DNA from: Paracidovorax konjaci
Lineage (GTDB): Bacteria; Pseudomonadota; Gammaproteobacteria; Burkholderiales; Burkholderiaceae_C
Direction of reading: 5' to 3'
Assembly (NCBI RefSeq): GCF_900112675.1
Contig: NZ_FOMQ01000012.1
Coordinates: forward strand, 62,001 to 126,000
DNA length: 64,000 nt
Below the pieces are notes generated by a model. That model was not told the origin of the DNA, did not search any database, and was given only the letters and a program-made list of their open reading frames with translations. The position numbers and the translations under genes were made by a program. Each line of letters begins with the position of its first letter. Positions within the stretch are counted from its first letter, which is position 1. This document shows positions 17,143-24,866 of this stretch, one piece after another.

Positions 17143-18561
17143 ATGGGGTTGGCTTTGATCGTGGATGACGATGCCGATGCAGCAGACATGCTGGCGGCAT
17201 TGTGCAGTGCCGAGGGCTACCATGCAGCCACGGCGCACACCCTGGAAGAAGCGCGCAAGAAGATGGTCCTGCAACCTCCCGACGTGGTGCTGCTGGATCT
17301 GCATTTGCCTGACGGAAACGGTTTGTCGTTCATGAGCGAGCAGTCGCTGCGTTCCAACACGCAGGTGGTTCTCGTGACAGGACACGCCACCCTCGAAACA
17401 TCGATCCAGGCCCTGCGGCTGGGCGCGGCCGACTATTTGGTGAAGCCGGTCAGTCTGTCGCAGTTGCGCGGCGTGCTGTCCCGCGTCATGCCGCCTTCGG
17501 TCATCGCTGCGGAAATCGAGTCCTGGCGCAAGACGGTGGATGAAACCGGGCGGTTCGGCCATCTGGTGGGGCGTTCCGCGGGCATGCGGCAGGTTTATGA
17601 ACAGATTGCGCGAGTGGCCGGTACGTCCGTGACCGTGTTTGTGACGGGGGATAGTGGGACCGGCAAGGAACTGGTGGCCCGTACGGTGCACGATCTGAGC
17701 CGGAGACGGTCGCAACCGTTTCTAGCGATCAATTGCGGTGCCATTTCGCCCCATCTCATGGAGAGCGAGATATTCGGCCACGAAAAGGGCAGCTTCACCG
17801 GCGCGGAGCGCCAGCACCAGGGATTTTTCGAGCGTGCCCACGGAGGCACGCTGTTCCTCGATGAAGTCACCGAAATGCCGATGGAACTGCAGGTCAAGCT
17901 GCTGAGGGTGCTGGAGACCGGTACTTTCATGCGCGTCGGCTCGACGGTGGAGCGTGCGACGGATGTGCGGATCGTCGCGGCGACCAACCGGGACCCGCTG
18001 TCTGCGGTGGCAGGAGGGGCCTTGCGTGAAGATCTTTTCTACCGCCTGAATGTTTTCCCGATCGAACTTCCGCCGTTGAGAGAGCGTTCCGAAGACATCT
18101 CTCTGCTCAGCGCCCACTTTCTTGCTGCCATTGGCCAGAAGGAGGGGCGGGCAAAGCGCATGGAGCCTCAGGCGATCGAGCGATTGGAGCGGTATCGCTG
18201 GCCCGGCAATGTGCGTGAATTGCGCAATGTGCTCCAGCGGGCCTATGTGATGGCCGAGGGCGACACTATCACGGCGCAGTGGCTGCCGACCAATGGGGTC
18301 GAAAACGCTACCTCTGCCCAGGATCCCCGCACGGGTCGTTCGCCGCAGGAGGAGGGGGGCACCGACTCGCCATCTCAGCTGCGCGTGGATGTCGGTACGT
18401 CGATCGCAGATGTGGAGCAGCAGCTCATCCTGCGCACGCTTCGCCATTTCGATAACCACAAGGAGCGGGCGGCAGCCGCGCTCGGTGTCAGCCTCAAGAC
18501 GCTCTACAACAAACTCAAGGCTTACGAGAGTACGGCCGCGACCGATTCATCGCCTCGCTGA
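17143..18561 (+). CDS. NtrC-family sigma-54-dependent response regulator
   Basis: A 472-residue two-component activator. It has a receiver (Asp in VVLLDLHLP, Lys in YLVKP), an AAA+ sigma-54 activation domain (Walker A GDSGTGKE; Walker B GGTLFLDEV; the loop reads GSFTGA instead of the common GAFTGA) and a Fis-type HTH at the C terminus (ERAAAALGVSLKTLYNKL). The ATG at 17143 has GGAGG just upstream, better than the in-frame GTG at 17125. It probably receives phosphate from the hybrid kinase directly upstream and drives sigma-54 promoters, fitting the nearby rpoN. Target genes cannot be read from the window. Confidence 0.93.
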   Translation: MGLALIVDDDADAADMLAALCSAEGYHAATAHTLEEARKKMVLQPPDVVLLDLHLPDGNGLSFMSEQSLRSNTQVVLVTGHATLETSIQALRLGAADYLVKPVSLSQLRGVLSRVMPPSVIAAEIESWRKTVDETGRFGHLVGRSAGMRQVYEQIARVAGTSVTVFVTGDSGTGKELVARTVHDLSRRRSQPFLAINCGAISPHLMESEIFGHEKGSFTGAERQHQGFFERAHGGTLFLDEVTEMPMELQVKLLRVLETGTFMRVGSTVERATDVRIVAATNRDPLSAVAGGALREDLFYRLNVFPIELPPLRERSEDISLLSAHFLAAIGQKEGRAKRMEPQAIERLERYRWPGNVRELRNVLQRAYVMAEGDTITAQWLPTNGVENATSAQDPRTGRSPQEEGGTDSPSQLRVDVGTSIADVEQQLILRTLRHFDNHKERAAAALGVSLKTLYNKLKAYESTAATDSSPR

Positions 18562-18645
18562 TGCGGGCAGGGGTTGCCGCGTGCCCGCGGCATACCGTTT
18601 GCACTGTCGATGGTGCCTGGCAGCCCCGCCAGGCATTCCCCTTTT

Positions 18646-18672
18646 AAACCCGCTTCGCAGCGGGTTTTTTTT
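18646..18672 (+). terminator. Intrinsic terminator after the response regulator
   Basis: A 9-bp stem (AAACCCGCT / AGCGGGTTT) with loop TCGC runs into eight T residues. Confidence 0.92.
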
Positions 18673-18776
18673 GCCGGGAGGCCGGGCACGCCGTTTGCCC
18701 TAACTCAAGCGTGGCCCCGGCAAAAGGCCGGGCTGCATTTTTCCATCCATTTCCTATTTCTTGAGAGGAGCGGCAC

Positions 18777-19055
18777 ATGGCCAACACCCCAACGAACGAA
18801 CGCGATACGGGCAAGGATGTACGGGCAGACGATGCATTGAAATCAGGGGCTCGCCGGACTGGACCTGCTCGGCGGGGATTCGCTGGCATGGATCCGGCGC
18901 GTCAGCGCGAGATTGCATCCTTGGGCGGCAGGGCGGCACATGCCAGCGGCAACGCCCACCAATTCACGTCTGAAGAGGCGAGGGAAGCGGGGCGAAAAAG
19001 CCACCGCAAGTCGGCCGCGTCCGCAGACAATGCCGCTGCCAGCGCGAATCCCTGA
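18777..19055 (+). CDS. KGG-motif stress-induced protein (YciG-like)
   Basis: A 92-residue hydrophilic protein with a KGG-type repeat: GFAGMDPARQREIASLGGRA, then HQFTSEEAREAGRKSH. Such small proteins are induced by general stress or stationary phase in enterobacteria; biochemical function is unknown. A good Shine-Dalgarno (GAGAGGAG) precedes the ATG. It has its own terminators on both sides, so it is a single-gene unit. The N-terminal ~35 and C-terminal ~15 residues are low-complexity and poorly conserved in such proteins. Confidence 0.85.
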   Translation: MANTPTNERDTGKDVRADDALKSGARRTGPARRGFAGMDPARQREIASLGGRAAHASGNAHQFTSEEAREAGRKSHRKSAASADNAAASANP

Positions 19056-19071
19056 AGAGGTGTCGCAATCC

Positions 19072-19097
19072 AGGCCCGCCTTTGGCGGGCCTTTTTT
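19072..19097 (+). terminator. Intrinsic terminator after the KGG gene
   Basis: A 9-bp stem (AGGCCCGCC / GGCGGGCCT) with a TTT loop and a T-tract. Confidence 0.92.
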
Positions 19098-19245
19098 ATG
19101 GGGTGACGGGTGGGCCGGGCTGGGAGGTATTCGGCGCTGAGTGCACGGGACTGACCGACTGACCGTTGGGAATTCTTGCGGTAAAAATCGCTCGCGACCT
19201 GAGAGCCCATTGAAAAGATCGCGGCCCTTGTTCAACGGTGGCTGG

Positions 19246-19286
19246 ACAAAAGAAAAAGCGCTACAGCCGATCGACTGTAGCGCTTT
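19246..19286 (-). terminator. Intrinsic terminator of the tRNA-Lys transcript
   Basis: On the minus strand a 12-bp stem (AAAGCGCTACAG / CTGTAGCGCTTT) around an 8-nt loop is followed by a T-rich tract interrupted by one C. It ends the tRNA transcript 6 bp past the CCA end. It shares the CGCTACAG/CTGTAGCG stem core with the rplS terminator. Confidence 0.88.
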
Positions 19287-19292
19287 CAATGG

Positions 19293-19368
19293 TGGTGGGT
19301 CCTGAGTGACTCGAACACTCGACCTACGGATTAAGAGTCCGCTGCTCTACCAACTGAGCTAAGAACCC
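19293..19368 (-). tRNA. tRNA-Lys (anticodon CTT)
   Basis: A 76-nt cloverleaf on the minus strand with encoded CCA. The acceptor arms GGGTTCT/AGGACCC pair, the D arm contains AGCTCAGTTGGTAGAGC, the anticodon loop reads CTCTTAA (anticodon CTT), and the T arm contains the GTTCGAGTC loop sequence. It has its own promoter and terminator. Confidence 0.97.
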
Positions 19369-19407
19369 ACAGCTTTAAACTGTGTCTGCGTTGCAGCAGA
19401 GCCTCGA

Positions 19408-19437
19408 ATTATGCACCAGCTTTTCTGTTGTCTGCAA
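19408..19437 (-). promoter_or_regulatory. Promoter of tRNA-Lys
   Basis: On the minus strand TTGCAG (19437-19432) and CATAAT (19413-19408) are 18 bp apart. This puts the transcript start about 33 nt before the mature tRNA 5' end. Confidence 0.7.
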
Positions 19438-19463
19438 GACTGGCAGAGAAAAATCTCTGCCGA

Positions 19464-20441
19464 TCACATCAACAGGTGCTCGCCGGCGTTGTCTCCGCCC
19501 AGGATCACGTAGTTCACCTTGCGGATGTCCATGAGTTTCCTGCCGCCGGCGTAGCTGACGGAGCTTTGAACGTCCTGCTCCATCTCGACCAGCGTGTCGG
19601 CAAGGCGGCCCTTGATCGGTTCGAGGATCCGCTTGCCTTCCACGTGGCGGTATTCGCCCTTGTTGAAGTCGCTCGCGGAACCGTAGTACTCCTTGAACAA
19701 TTGGCCGTCCACCTCCACCGTCTGGCCGGGCGATTCCTCATGGCCTGCAAACAGTGAGCCGATCATCACCATGGTGGCGCCGAAGCGGACGCTCTTGGCG
19801 ATGTCGCCATGGTCCCGGATGCCGCCGTCCGCAATGATGGGTTTGGTGGCCACGCGCGCACACCACTTGAGCGCCGAGAGTTGCCATCCGCCCGTGCCGA
19901 AGCCCGTTTTCAGTTTGGTGATGCACACCTTGCCGGGGCCGATGCCGACCTTGGTCGCGTCCGCGCCCCAGTTCTCGAGGTCGATGACCGCCTCGGGCGT
20001 ACCGACGTTGCCTGCGATCACGAAGGATTGCGGCAAATGTTCCTTCAGGTAGGCAATCATGGCCTTCACGGTGTCTGCGTGGCCATGGGCGATATCGATG
20101 GTGATGTACTCGGGCGCAAGGCCTTCCGCCACCAGCCGGTCGACGGTGTCGTAGTCGCTGCGCTTCACGCCCAGGGAGATGGATGCGAAGCAGCCGGCGG
20201 CATGCATGTCGCGGACGAACTGCACGTTGTCCAGGTCGAAGCGGTGCATGACGTAGAAATATCCGTTGCCGGCAAGCCAGCGGCAGATCTTCTCGTCCAC
20301 CACGGTCTTCATGTTGGCCGGCACTGCGGGCAGGCGGAAGCTCCGCTCGCCGAGGGTGACGCTGGTGTCGCATTCGGACCGGCTTTCCACGCGGCATTTG
20401 CGCGGCAGCAGCAGGACGTTGTCGTAATCGAAGATTTCCAT
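19464..20441 (-). CDS. guaC: GMP reductase
   Basis: Converts GMP to IMP with NADPH in purine salvage. The 325-residue protein starts [13 protein letters not shown] and has the IMPDH/GMPR catalytic loop [11 protein letters not shown] with the active-site Cys, and the phosphate-binding [15 protein letters not shown]. Its length and sequence suit the shorter GuaC2-type reductase. It lacks the CBS domains of IMP dehydrogenase. ATG 20441 is preferred to an in-frame ATG three codons upstream. The 198-bp upstream gap holds the terminator of the preceding gene; I see no known purine riboswitch there. Confidence 0.92.
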   Translation of the reverse strand: MEIFDYDNVLLLPRKCRVESRSECDTSVTLGERSFRLPAVPANMKTVVDEKICRWLAGNGYFYVMHRFDLDNVQFVRDMHAAGCFASISLGVKRSDYDTVDRLVAEGLAPEYITIDIAHGHADTVKAMIAYLKEHLPQSFVIAGNVGTPEAVIDLENWGADATKVGIGPGKVCITKLKTGFGTGGWQLSALKWCARVATKPIIADGGIRDHGDIAKSVRFGATMVMIGSLFAGHEESPGQTVEVDGQLFKEYYGSASDFNKGEYRHVEGKRILEPIKGRLADTLVEMEQDVQSSVSYAGGRKLMDIRKVNYVILGGDNAGEHLLM

Positions 20442-20572
20442 GAGTTCCAAGCTCCATCGAGGGACGCGACGGAAGGATTTCCGACGCGGTGGGCGCTTGG
20501 CTTGCCCTGCCGGCCTTGCGGGAGACGCCGCACGTCGCGTGGGCGGCTCCGAACCCTGCAGTGCGCAGGCGC

Positions 20573-20605
20573 AAAAAACCGGGCGACAAAAAACTTGGGC
20601 CCGGT
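20573..20605 (-). terminator. Intrinsic terminator after the exported protein gene
   Basis: On the minus strand ACCGGGC and GCCCGGT form a 7-bp stem around a 14-nt T-rich loop, followed by six T residues in all. It separates guaC from the gene upstream. Confidence 0.7.
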
Positions 20606-20639
20606 GTCTGATTTTACCGGTCAGTGGGAATATCCCTCT

Positions 20640-21437
20640 TCACGGCAAGGATCCGCACTGCGATCGCGCGGCCAGGGCGATGCGCCCCGACGCATCTTCG
20701 ACCCAGGCGGCGACGAACAACCGTTCGGCTTGCGCGCCCTCGGGCAGGCGCATCGACCGCAATTCCTGCAAAGGCTGGGCGGATGCCGAGCGGTTGGCAG
20801 GGGCTTCCCAGGTCCCCTGCAGCATGCCGCGGACCACCGAGCGCTCGACGGGCGACCGCTCGGTGCCTGAGGGGAGGGTCTCGGCGAGCACCAGCGTGTA
20901 CCGGTAGGGGCCGGCCGGCAGCGAAGGGTTTTTGCGCAGCGACAGCGATACGCCGATGTAGTCGTTCAGCGGCAGCCCATGGGCCACGCGCAGGCCCCGC
21001 GCGCGGCTGCCGGCAGCGTTCGGCGCCAGCTCGGCCACATGCGTGTCGGAGCCTTGCGGAGCCGGGCGGCCGAGCTGCCGCAGGCGCTCCAGCGCTTCCG
21101 GAATGGCGGCCGCGGACAGCGGCGCCTCATCACCCCGGCTGCCTGGGGTGATCCAGTCCAGAACGAGTGCAGAGGGCGACGGAGCATGGCGTGGCGCACC
21201 GGCCCAGCAGGCCTCGCAGTCGGCGTTCAGGAAGCGTTCGTACAGCACCGGGGGCACGGGCGTGCCGTCGCTGCTGCAACTGCTCTGCGCCAGGGCCGCA
21301 CCCGCGGCGGAGCCCAGGAGGATGCCGGCGATCCAGCACGCCGCAGGGACGGCGTGCCGGGCGGATCGGGGCTGAAGGGCGCTGCGGCGCGGGCGGGCAA
21401 AGAACATGGCGGGAGGTCCGTACGGATGACAGGCCAT
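20640..21437 (-). CDS. Hypothetical exported protein with CEACW motif
   Basis: I do not recognise the family. The product (265 residues from the ATG at 21437, which has AGGAG ten bases upstream; 255 from the ATG at 21407) has a signal peptide with hydrophobic core AACWIAGILLGSAAGAALAQ. The mature part begins near a Cys-containing SSCSSDG, has NADCEACW around residue 75, and ends in a Cys-bearing RSQCGS. The rest looks like a soluble beta-rich domain. Four or more cysteines suggest disulfides in the periplasm. It is monocistronic, with a terminator after it. Confidence 0.6.
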   Translation of the reverse strand: MACHPYGPPAMFFARPRRSALQPRSARHAVPAACWIAGILLGSAAGAALAQSSCSSDGTPVPPVLYERFLNADCEACWAGAPRHAPSPSALVLDWITPGSRGDEAPLSAAAIPEALERLRQLGRPAPQGSDTHVAELAPNAAGSRARGLRVAHGLPLNDYIGVSLSLRKNPSLPAGPYRYTLVLAETLPSGTERSPVERSVVRGMLQGTWEAPANRSASAQPLQELRSMRLPEGAQAERLFVAAWVEDASGRIALAARSQCGSLP

Positions 21438-21488
21438 GTTCCCACATCTCCTGCGACGTGGGCAGGTGCTGAGCGCGGGGAAACCCCG

Positions 21489-22508
21489 TTACTCGGGCTT
21501 GATGTTGGCGCGGCGCACGACCTCGGCATAGGTGACGAGGCGCTCGCCCATCATTTTCTCGAAGGCGGCAGGTGTCATGTCCTCGGGGGGAATCACGCCG
21601 CGCGCCTTCAGGTTTTCCACCATGGCGGGGGATGTGGCCACCTTGCGGATGGCCTGGTGGAGCGTGGCGACGACGGCCGGCGGCGTGCCCGCCGGCGCGG
21701 CGATGCCCGTCCAGGAGGTCTGGTTGAGCTGCGGGTAGCCCAATTCCGCGAAGGTCGGAACGTCGGGCAGTTGCGGCAGGCGGGTGGGGGAGGCGACCGC
21801 CAGGGCCCGCAGCTTGCCGGCCTGGATGTGGGGCAGGAAGATCACCAGGTTGTCGAGCGTGAACTGCACCTCGTTGCCCAGCACCGCCGTGATGAGCGGG
21901 GAGCCGCCGCGGTAGGGGACGTGGACGGCCTTGGTGCCCACGACCATCTGCATCATCTCGACATTGAGCTGGCCCATGCTGCCCGACCCCGCGCTGCAGA
22001 AGTTGAGCTCGCCCGGCCGGGCTTTCACATAGTCCACGAATTGCGCGAAGGTGGTCGCGGGCACGCTGGGGTGCGTGACCAGGACGTTCGGCTGGCGGCC
22101 GAGGATCGCGATGTTGTCGAAGTCCTTCACGGGGTCGTAGCCCAGGTTGGGCTGCACCAGCGGATTGGCGAGGTGGCTGCTCTGCGATGAGGCCACCAGG
22201 GTGTAGCCGTCGGCCTTGGAGCGGGCCACGAACTGTGCGCCGATGGAGCCGCCCGCGCCGGGCTTGTTGTCGATCACCAGCGTGGCGCCGAGCGTGCGTG
22301 CCAGCGCGTCCGAATACTGGCGCGCCATCACGTCCACCGAGCCGCCGGGCGGGAACGGCACCACGAGGGTGATCGGTCGGGACGGGTATTTTTCTGCGGC
22401 AGCCATGGCGGGCAGGCCCGCAAGGCCCAGGCCGGCGGCCGCGCCCGCGGCAAGGAGCTGGCGGCGGTTCAGGCTGGAAGCGGGGGCGGAAGGGTCGGAA
22501 GATTGCAT
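21489..22508 (-). CDS. Bug/TctC family tricarboxylate-type substrate-binding protein
   Basis: A periplasmic solute receptor of 339 residues. The N terminus has a signal sequence after LNRRQLLAAGAAAG (possibly Tat) ending MAAAEK. The family signature follows: YPSRPITLVVPFPPGGSVD, then VIDNKPGAGG and the VPYRGGSPLITAVLG pocket segment. No TctA/TctB membrane partners are nearby, which is normal for the expanded Bug family of Burkholderiales. The M20 peptidase gene lies 55 bp upstream on the same strand, so its ligand may be a product or substrate of that enzyme (inference). Confidence 0.9.
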   Translation of the reverse strand: MQSSDPSAPASSLNRRQLLAAGAAAGLGLAGLPAMAAAEKYPSRPITLVVPFPPGGSVDVMARQYSDALARTLGATLVIDNKPGAGGSIGAQFVARSKADGYTLVASSQSSHLANPLVQPNLGYDPVKDFDNIAILGRQPNVLVTHPSVPATTFAQFVDYVKARPGELNFCSAGSGSMGQLNVEMMQMVVGTKAVHVPYRGGSPLITAVLGNEVQFTLDNLVIFLPHIQAGKLRALAVASPTRLPQLPDVPTFAELGYPQLNQTSWTGIAAPAGTPPAVVATLHQAIRKVATSPAMVENLKARGVIPPEDMTPAAFEKMMGERLVTYAEVVRRANIKPE

Positions 22509-22563
22509 GGCAGGAGTCGGGAAAGGATGGATGGAGACGCGTGGACGGTCGGGCTGAGGCGGT

Positions 22564-23742
22564 TCAGCCCAGCGCGACCAGAGTGAGGGCGAGCGCCTGC
22601 GCGCGGGGCACGAAGGTGGCGAGGTCGCAGAATTCGCGCTCGCTGTGTGCATAGCCGCCCACGGGGCCCAGCGCGCACAGCGTGGGGATGCCCATGGACG
22701 AGGTGATGCCGCTGTCCGCAGCGCCGCCCGTGAATTCGCCTTCGACCGCGAAGCCCACCTGGGCCGCGCTGTGCTGGTAGGCCGCGAGCAGGTCCGGTGG
22801 CGTGGGCGCCATCGGCAGGGTGCCGGTCTGGGCCGTGACGCGGCCGCTGGTGCGGGGCACGGACTCTTGCGCGACGATGGCATGGATGCGGGCCAGCAGG
22901 GCCTGCAGGTCGTTCTGTGCGGTGTAGCGCAGGTCCACGTGGGCCTTGGCGAGCGGGGCCACCACGTTCGATGCCATGCCGCCCTGGATGAAGCCGACAT
23001 TGACCGTGACGCCGGGCTCGGTGCCGTTCAGCGCATGCAGCGCCAGCACCTTGTGCGCCAGGGCTTCGATGGCGCTGGCGCCCTGTGCAGGGTTGATTCC
23101 GGCATGCGCCGCCACGCCCTGGACCTCGAAGTCGATGCGGTAGGAACCCTTGCGTTCGGTGACCACGTTGCCGCTGATGCGGCCGGGCTCGGCGTTGAGC
23201 ACGGCGCGCGCGCCCTGCGAGATCTCGCGGATCGCCGTGCGGCAGGCGGGTGAGCCCACCTCTTCGTCGCAGGTGAAGAACAGGTGCACGGGCGAGGCGT
23301 TGCCGCCGAAACGCGCCAGGGCCTCGGCCACGAACACGTTCATCACCAGGCCGGATTTCATGTCGGCCACACCGGGGCCGTAGGCCTTGCCCCCTTCCAC
23401 GCGCCACGGGCGCTCGGCCGCCGTTCCCAGGGGGAAGACGGTGTCCATGTGGCCCATTAGCTGCAGATGCCCACCGGTCGCCGTGCCCTGGCCGGGAATG
23501 CGCGCGAACAGGCATTCACCCCAGCCGGGCTCGGGCCGGGTCTCCACCGCGATGCCTGCCGATTCGAGGCGTGCACGCAGCAGTGCGGCCACGCGGACCA
23601 CGCCCTCGGCGTGCCCGCTGCCGCTGTCGGTGTTCACCACCTGCCGCAGGAGATCGGCCATCGCGTCCTGTTGCGATGCCAGCCAGTCCAGCATCGGGCG
23701 GGTGCCGTCCGCCGGCGCGAGGGAAGAAGGAGAGGTGTGCAT
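22564..23742 (-). CDS. M20 family metallopeptidase (carboxypeptidase G2-like)
   Basis: A cytosolic di-zinc exopeptidase/deacylase of 392 residues. Metal and catalytic residues appear at MGHMDTVFP (His-X-Asp), GVADMKSG (bridging Asp), CDEEVGS (Glu-Glu) and GYAHSERE near the end; a dimerisation domain lies around residues 195-300. The sequence order matches glutamate carboxypeptidase (CPG2)-type M20A enzymes that cleave C-terminal Glu from folate-like or N-acyl amino acids. The exact substrate is unknown. It is divergent from an RpiR regulator, and a palindrome lies 11 bp before its ATG. Confidence 0.88.
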   Translation of the reverse strand: MHTSPSSLAPADGTRPMLDWLASQQDAMADLLRQVVNTDSGSGHAEGVVRVAALLRARLESAGIAVETRPEPGWGECLFARIPGQGTATGGHLQLMGHMDTVFPLGTAAERPWRVEGGKAYGPGVADMKSGLVMNVFVAEALARFGGNASPVHLFFTCDEEVGSPACRTAIREISQGARAVLNAEPGRISGNVVTERKGSYRIDFEVQGVAAHAGINPAQGASAIEALAHKVLALHALNGTEPGVTVNVGFIQGGMASNVVAPLAKAHVDLRYTAQNDLQALLARIHAIVAQESVPRTSGRVTAQTGTLPMAPTPPDLLAAYQHSAAQVGFAVEGEFTGGAADSGITSSMGIPTLCALGPVGGYAHSEREFCDLATFVPRAQALALTLVALG

Positions 23743-23752
23743 GGGAATGAAA

Positions 23753-23783
23753 TGAAAATTTCAATAATCATATGGTTATGAAA
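23753..23783. promoter_or_regulatory. Likely RpiR operator between divergent genes
   Basis: TGAAAATTTCA (23753-23763) is a perfect palindrome of the TGAAA/TTTCA kind often bound by RpiR proteins. A second partly overlapping symmetric site follows: TTTCAATAA and TTATGAAA around a central CATATG, ending at 23783. It lies next to the peptidase start and 147 bp before the RpiR gene. Confidence 0.55.
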
Positions 23784-23929
23784 CGTACATTGCAATCCGG
23801 CGACGCGCTGCGCCGGGATGCGGCGGCCCATGGCCCACACCCGTCTATGCTGCAGGCCCGGCGGAACGGGCCGGCGTTGCGCCTGCGGGCCACCCACCGC
23901 GCGCTTTTTCTTGAATCAACGGATTCCCC

Positions 23930-24799
23930 ATGCTCCTGACCGAACGGCTCGCCGCCCAGGCCTCCACGCTCACCGCCAGCGAGCGGGCCCTGGCCGATGA
24001 CCTGCTGCGCCACTATCCCGACGGGTTGCTCGACTCCGCAAGTGCCATTGCCGCGCGCACGGGCACCAGCGCTTCCACGGTGGTGCGGATGTTCGCCAAG
24101 CTGGGGTACGGCAGCCTGGCGGAGGTGCGCCGGGAGGCGCGGTCGGTCGTCACCTCGCGCTTGCAGACGGCGGCGCAGCGCGCACCGGCCACCCTCGGCG
24201 GCACGCGCAGCCTGGAGGAGTGCCTGGAGGACGCCTTGCTGCACGACCAGCACAACCTCGCCGCCACGCGGCGGGGGCTCGACATGCCCACCTTCGAGGC
24301 CGTGGCCCGGGTGCTGGCGGAGAGCCCGGGGCGGGTCTTCGTCATGGCCGAGAAGAACAGCATGCCGGTGTCCGGCTATCTCGCGATCCACCTCAACATG
24401 TGCCGCCCGCAGGTGCACGAGCTGGGCAGCGGCGCGCCCTTCGCGGTGGACCGCATGCTGTGGATCGAGCCCGCCGACGTGCTGCTGGTCTTCACGGTCC
24501 GGCGCTATTCGAACGGCGCGCTGCTGGCGGCGCGGCATTTCCGGGAACGCGGTGCGACGGTGCTGGCCGTGACCGACAGCCCAGTCGCTCCCATCGTGCC
24601 GCATGCGCACCACAGCCTGGTGGTGCACACCGCGAATGCCTCGCCCTTCGACTCCTACACCGCGGCGTTCTTCCTGGACAATGCGCTGGTGTCCGCGGTG
24701 GCCCAACTGCGCCGCAGCGAGGTGGGGCAGGCGCTCGAACGCCGCGATGCGCTGTGGAAGCGCTTCGAGTCCGACGCGCTCGACGGCCTGCGTCTCTGA
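23930..24799 (+). CDS. MurR/RpiR family transcriptional regulator
   Basis: A 289-residue regulator with an N-terminal RpiR-type HTH (residues 1-75; SASAIAARTGTSASTVVRMFAKLG fits the recognition region, here a split motif) and a C-terminal SIS phosphosugar-binding domain (about 125-260). The divergent peptidase and Bug-protein genes are the obvious targets, with palindromes in the shared gap. An RpiR regulator over a peptidase locus is not unusual in Burkholderiales. Its ligand is unknown; the SIS domain suggests a phosphorylated or sugar-like compound. Confidence 0.88.
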   Translation: MLLTERLAAQASTLTASERALADDLLRHYPDGLLDSASAIAARTGTSASTVVRMFAKLGYGSLAEVRREARSVVTSRLQTAAQRAPATLGGTRSLEECLEDALLHDQHNLAATRRGLDMPTFEAVARVLAESPGRVFVMAEKNSMPVSGYLAIHLNMCRPQVHELGSGAPFAVDRMLWIEPADVLLVFTVRRYSNGALLAARHFRERGATVLAVTDSPVAPIVPHAHHSLVVHTANASPFDSYTAAFFLDNALVSAVAQLRRSEVGQALERRDALWKRFESDALDGLRL

Positions 24800-24866
24800 C
24801 CCCGCGCGCACTCCTGAAAGACCGGAGGCGCCGGCTGCGCAAAGGCGGGCTTCCTACAATGGCGCC

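Noticed and set aside
19293-19368. tRNA-Lys as an integration site of a mobile island
   Set aside because: No integrase gene and no direct repeat of the tRNA 3' end was seen on either side.
20442-20639. Purine riboswitch upstream of GMP reductase
   Set aside because: The gap shows a terminator of the upstream gene but no conserved purine-aptamer core.
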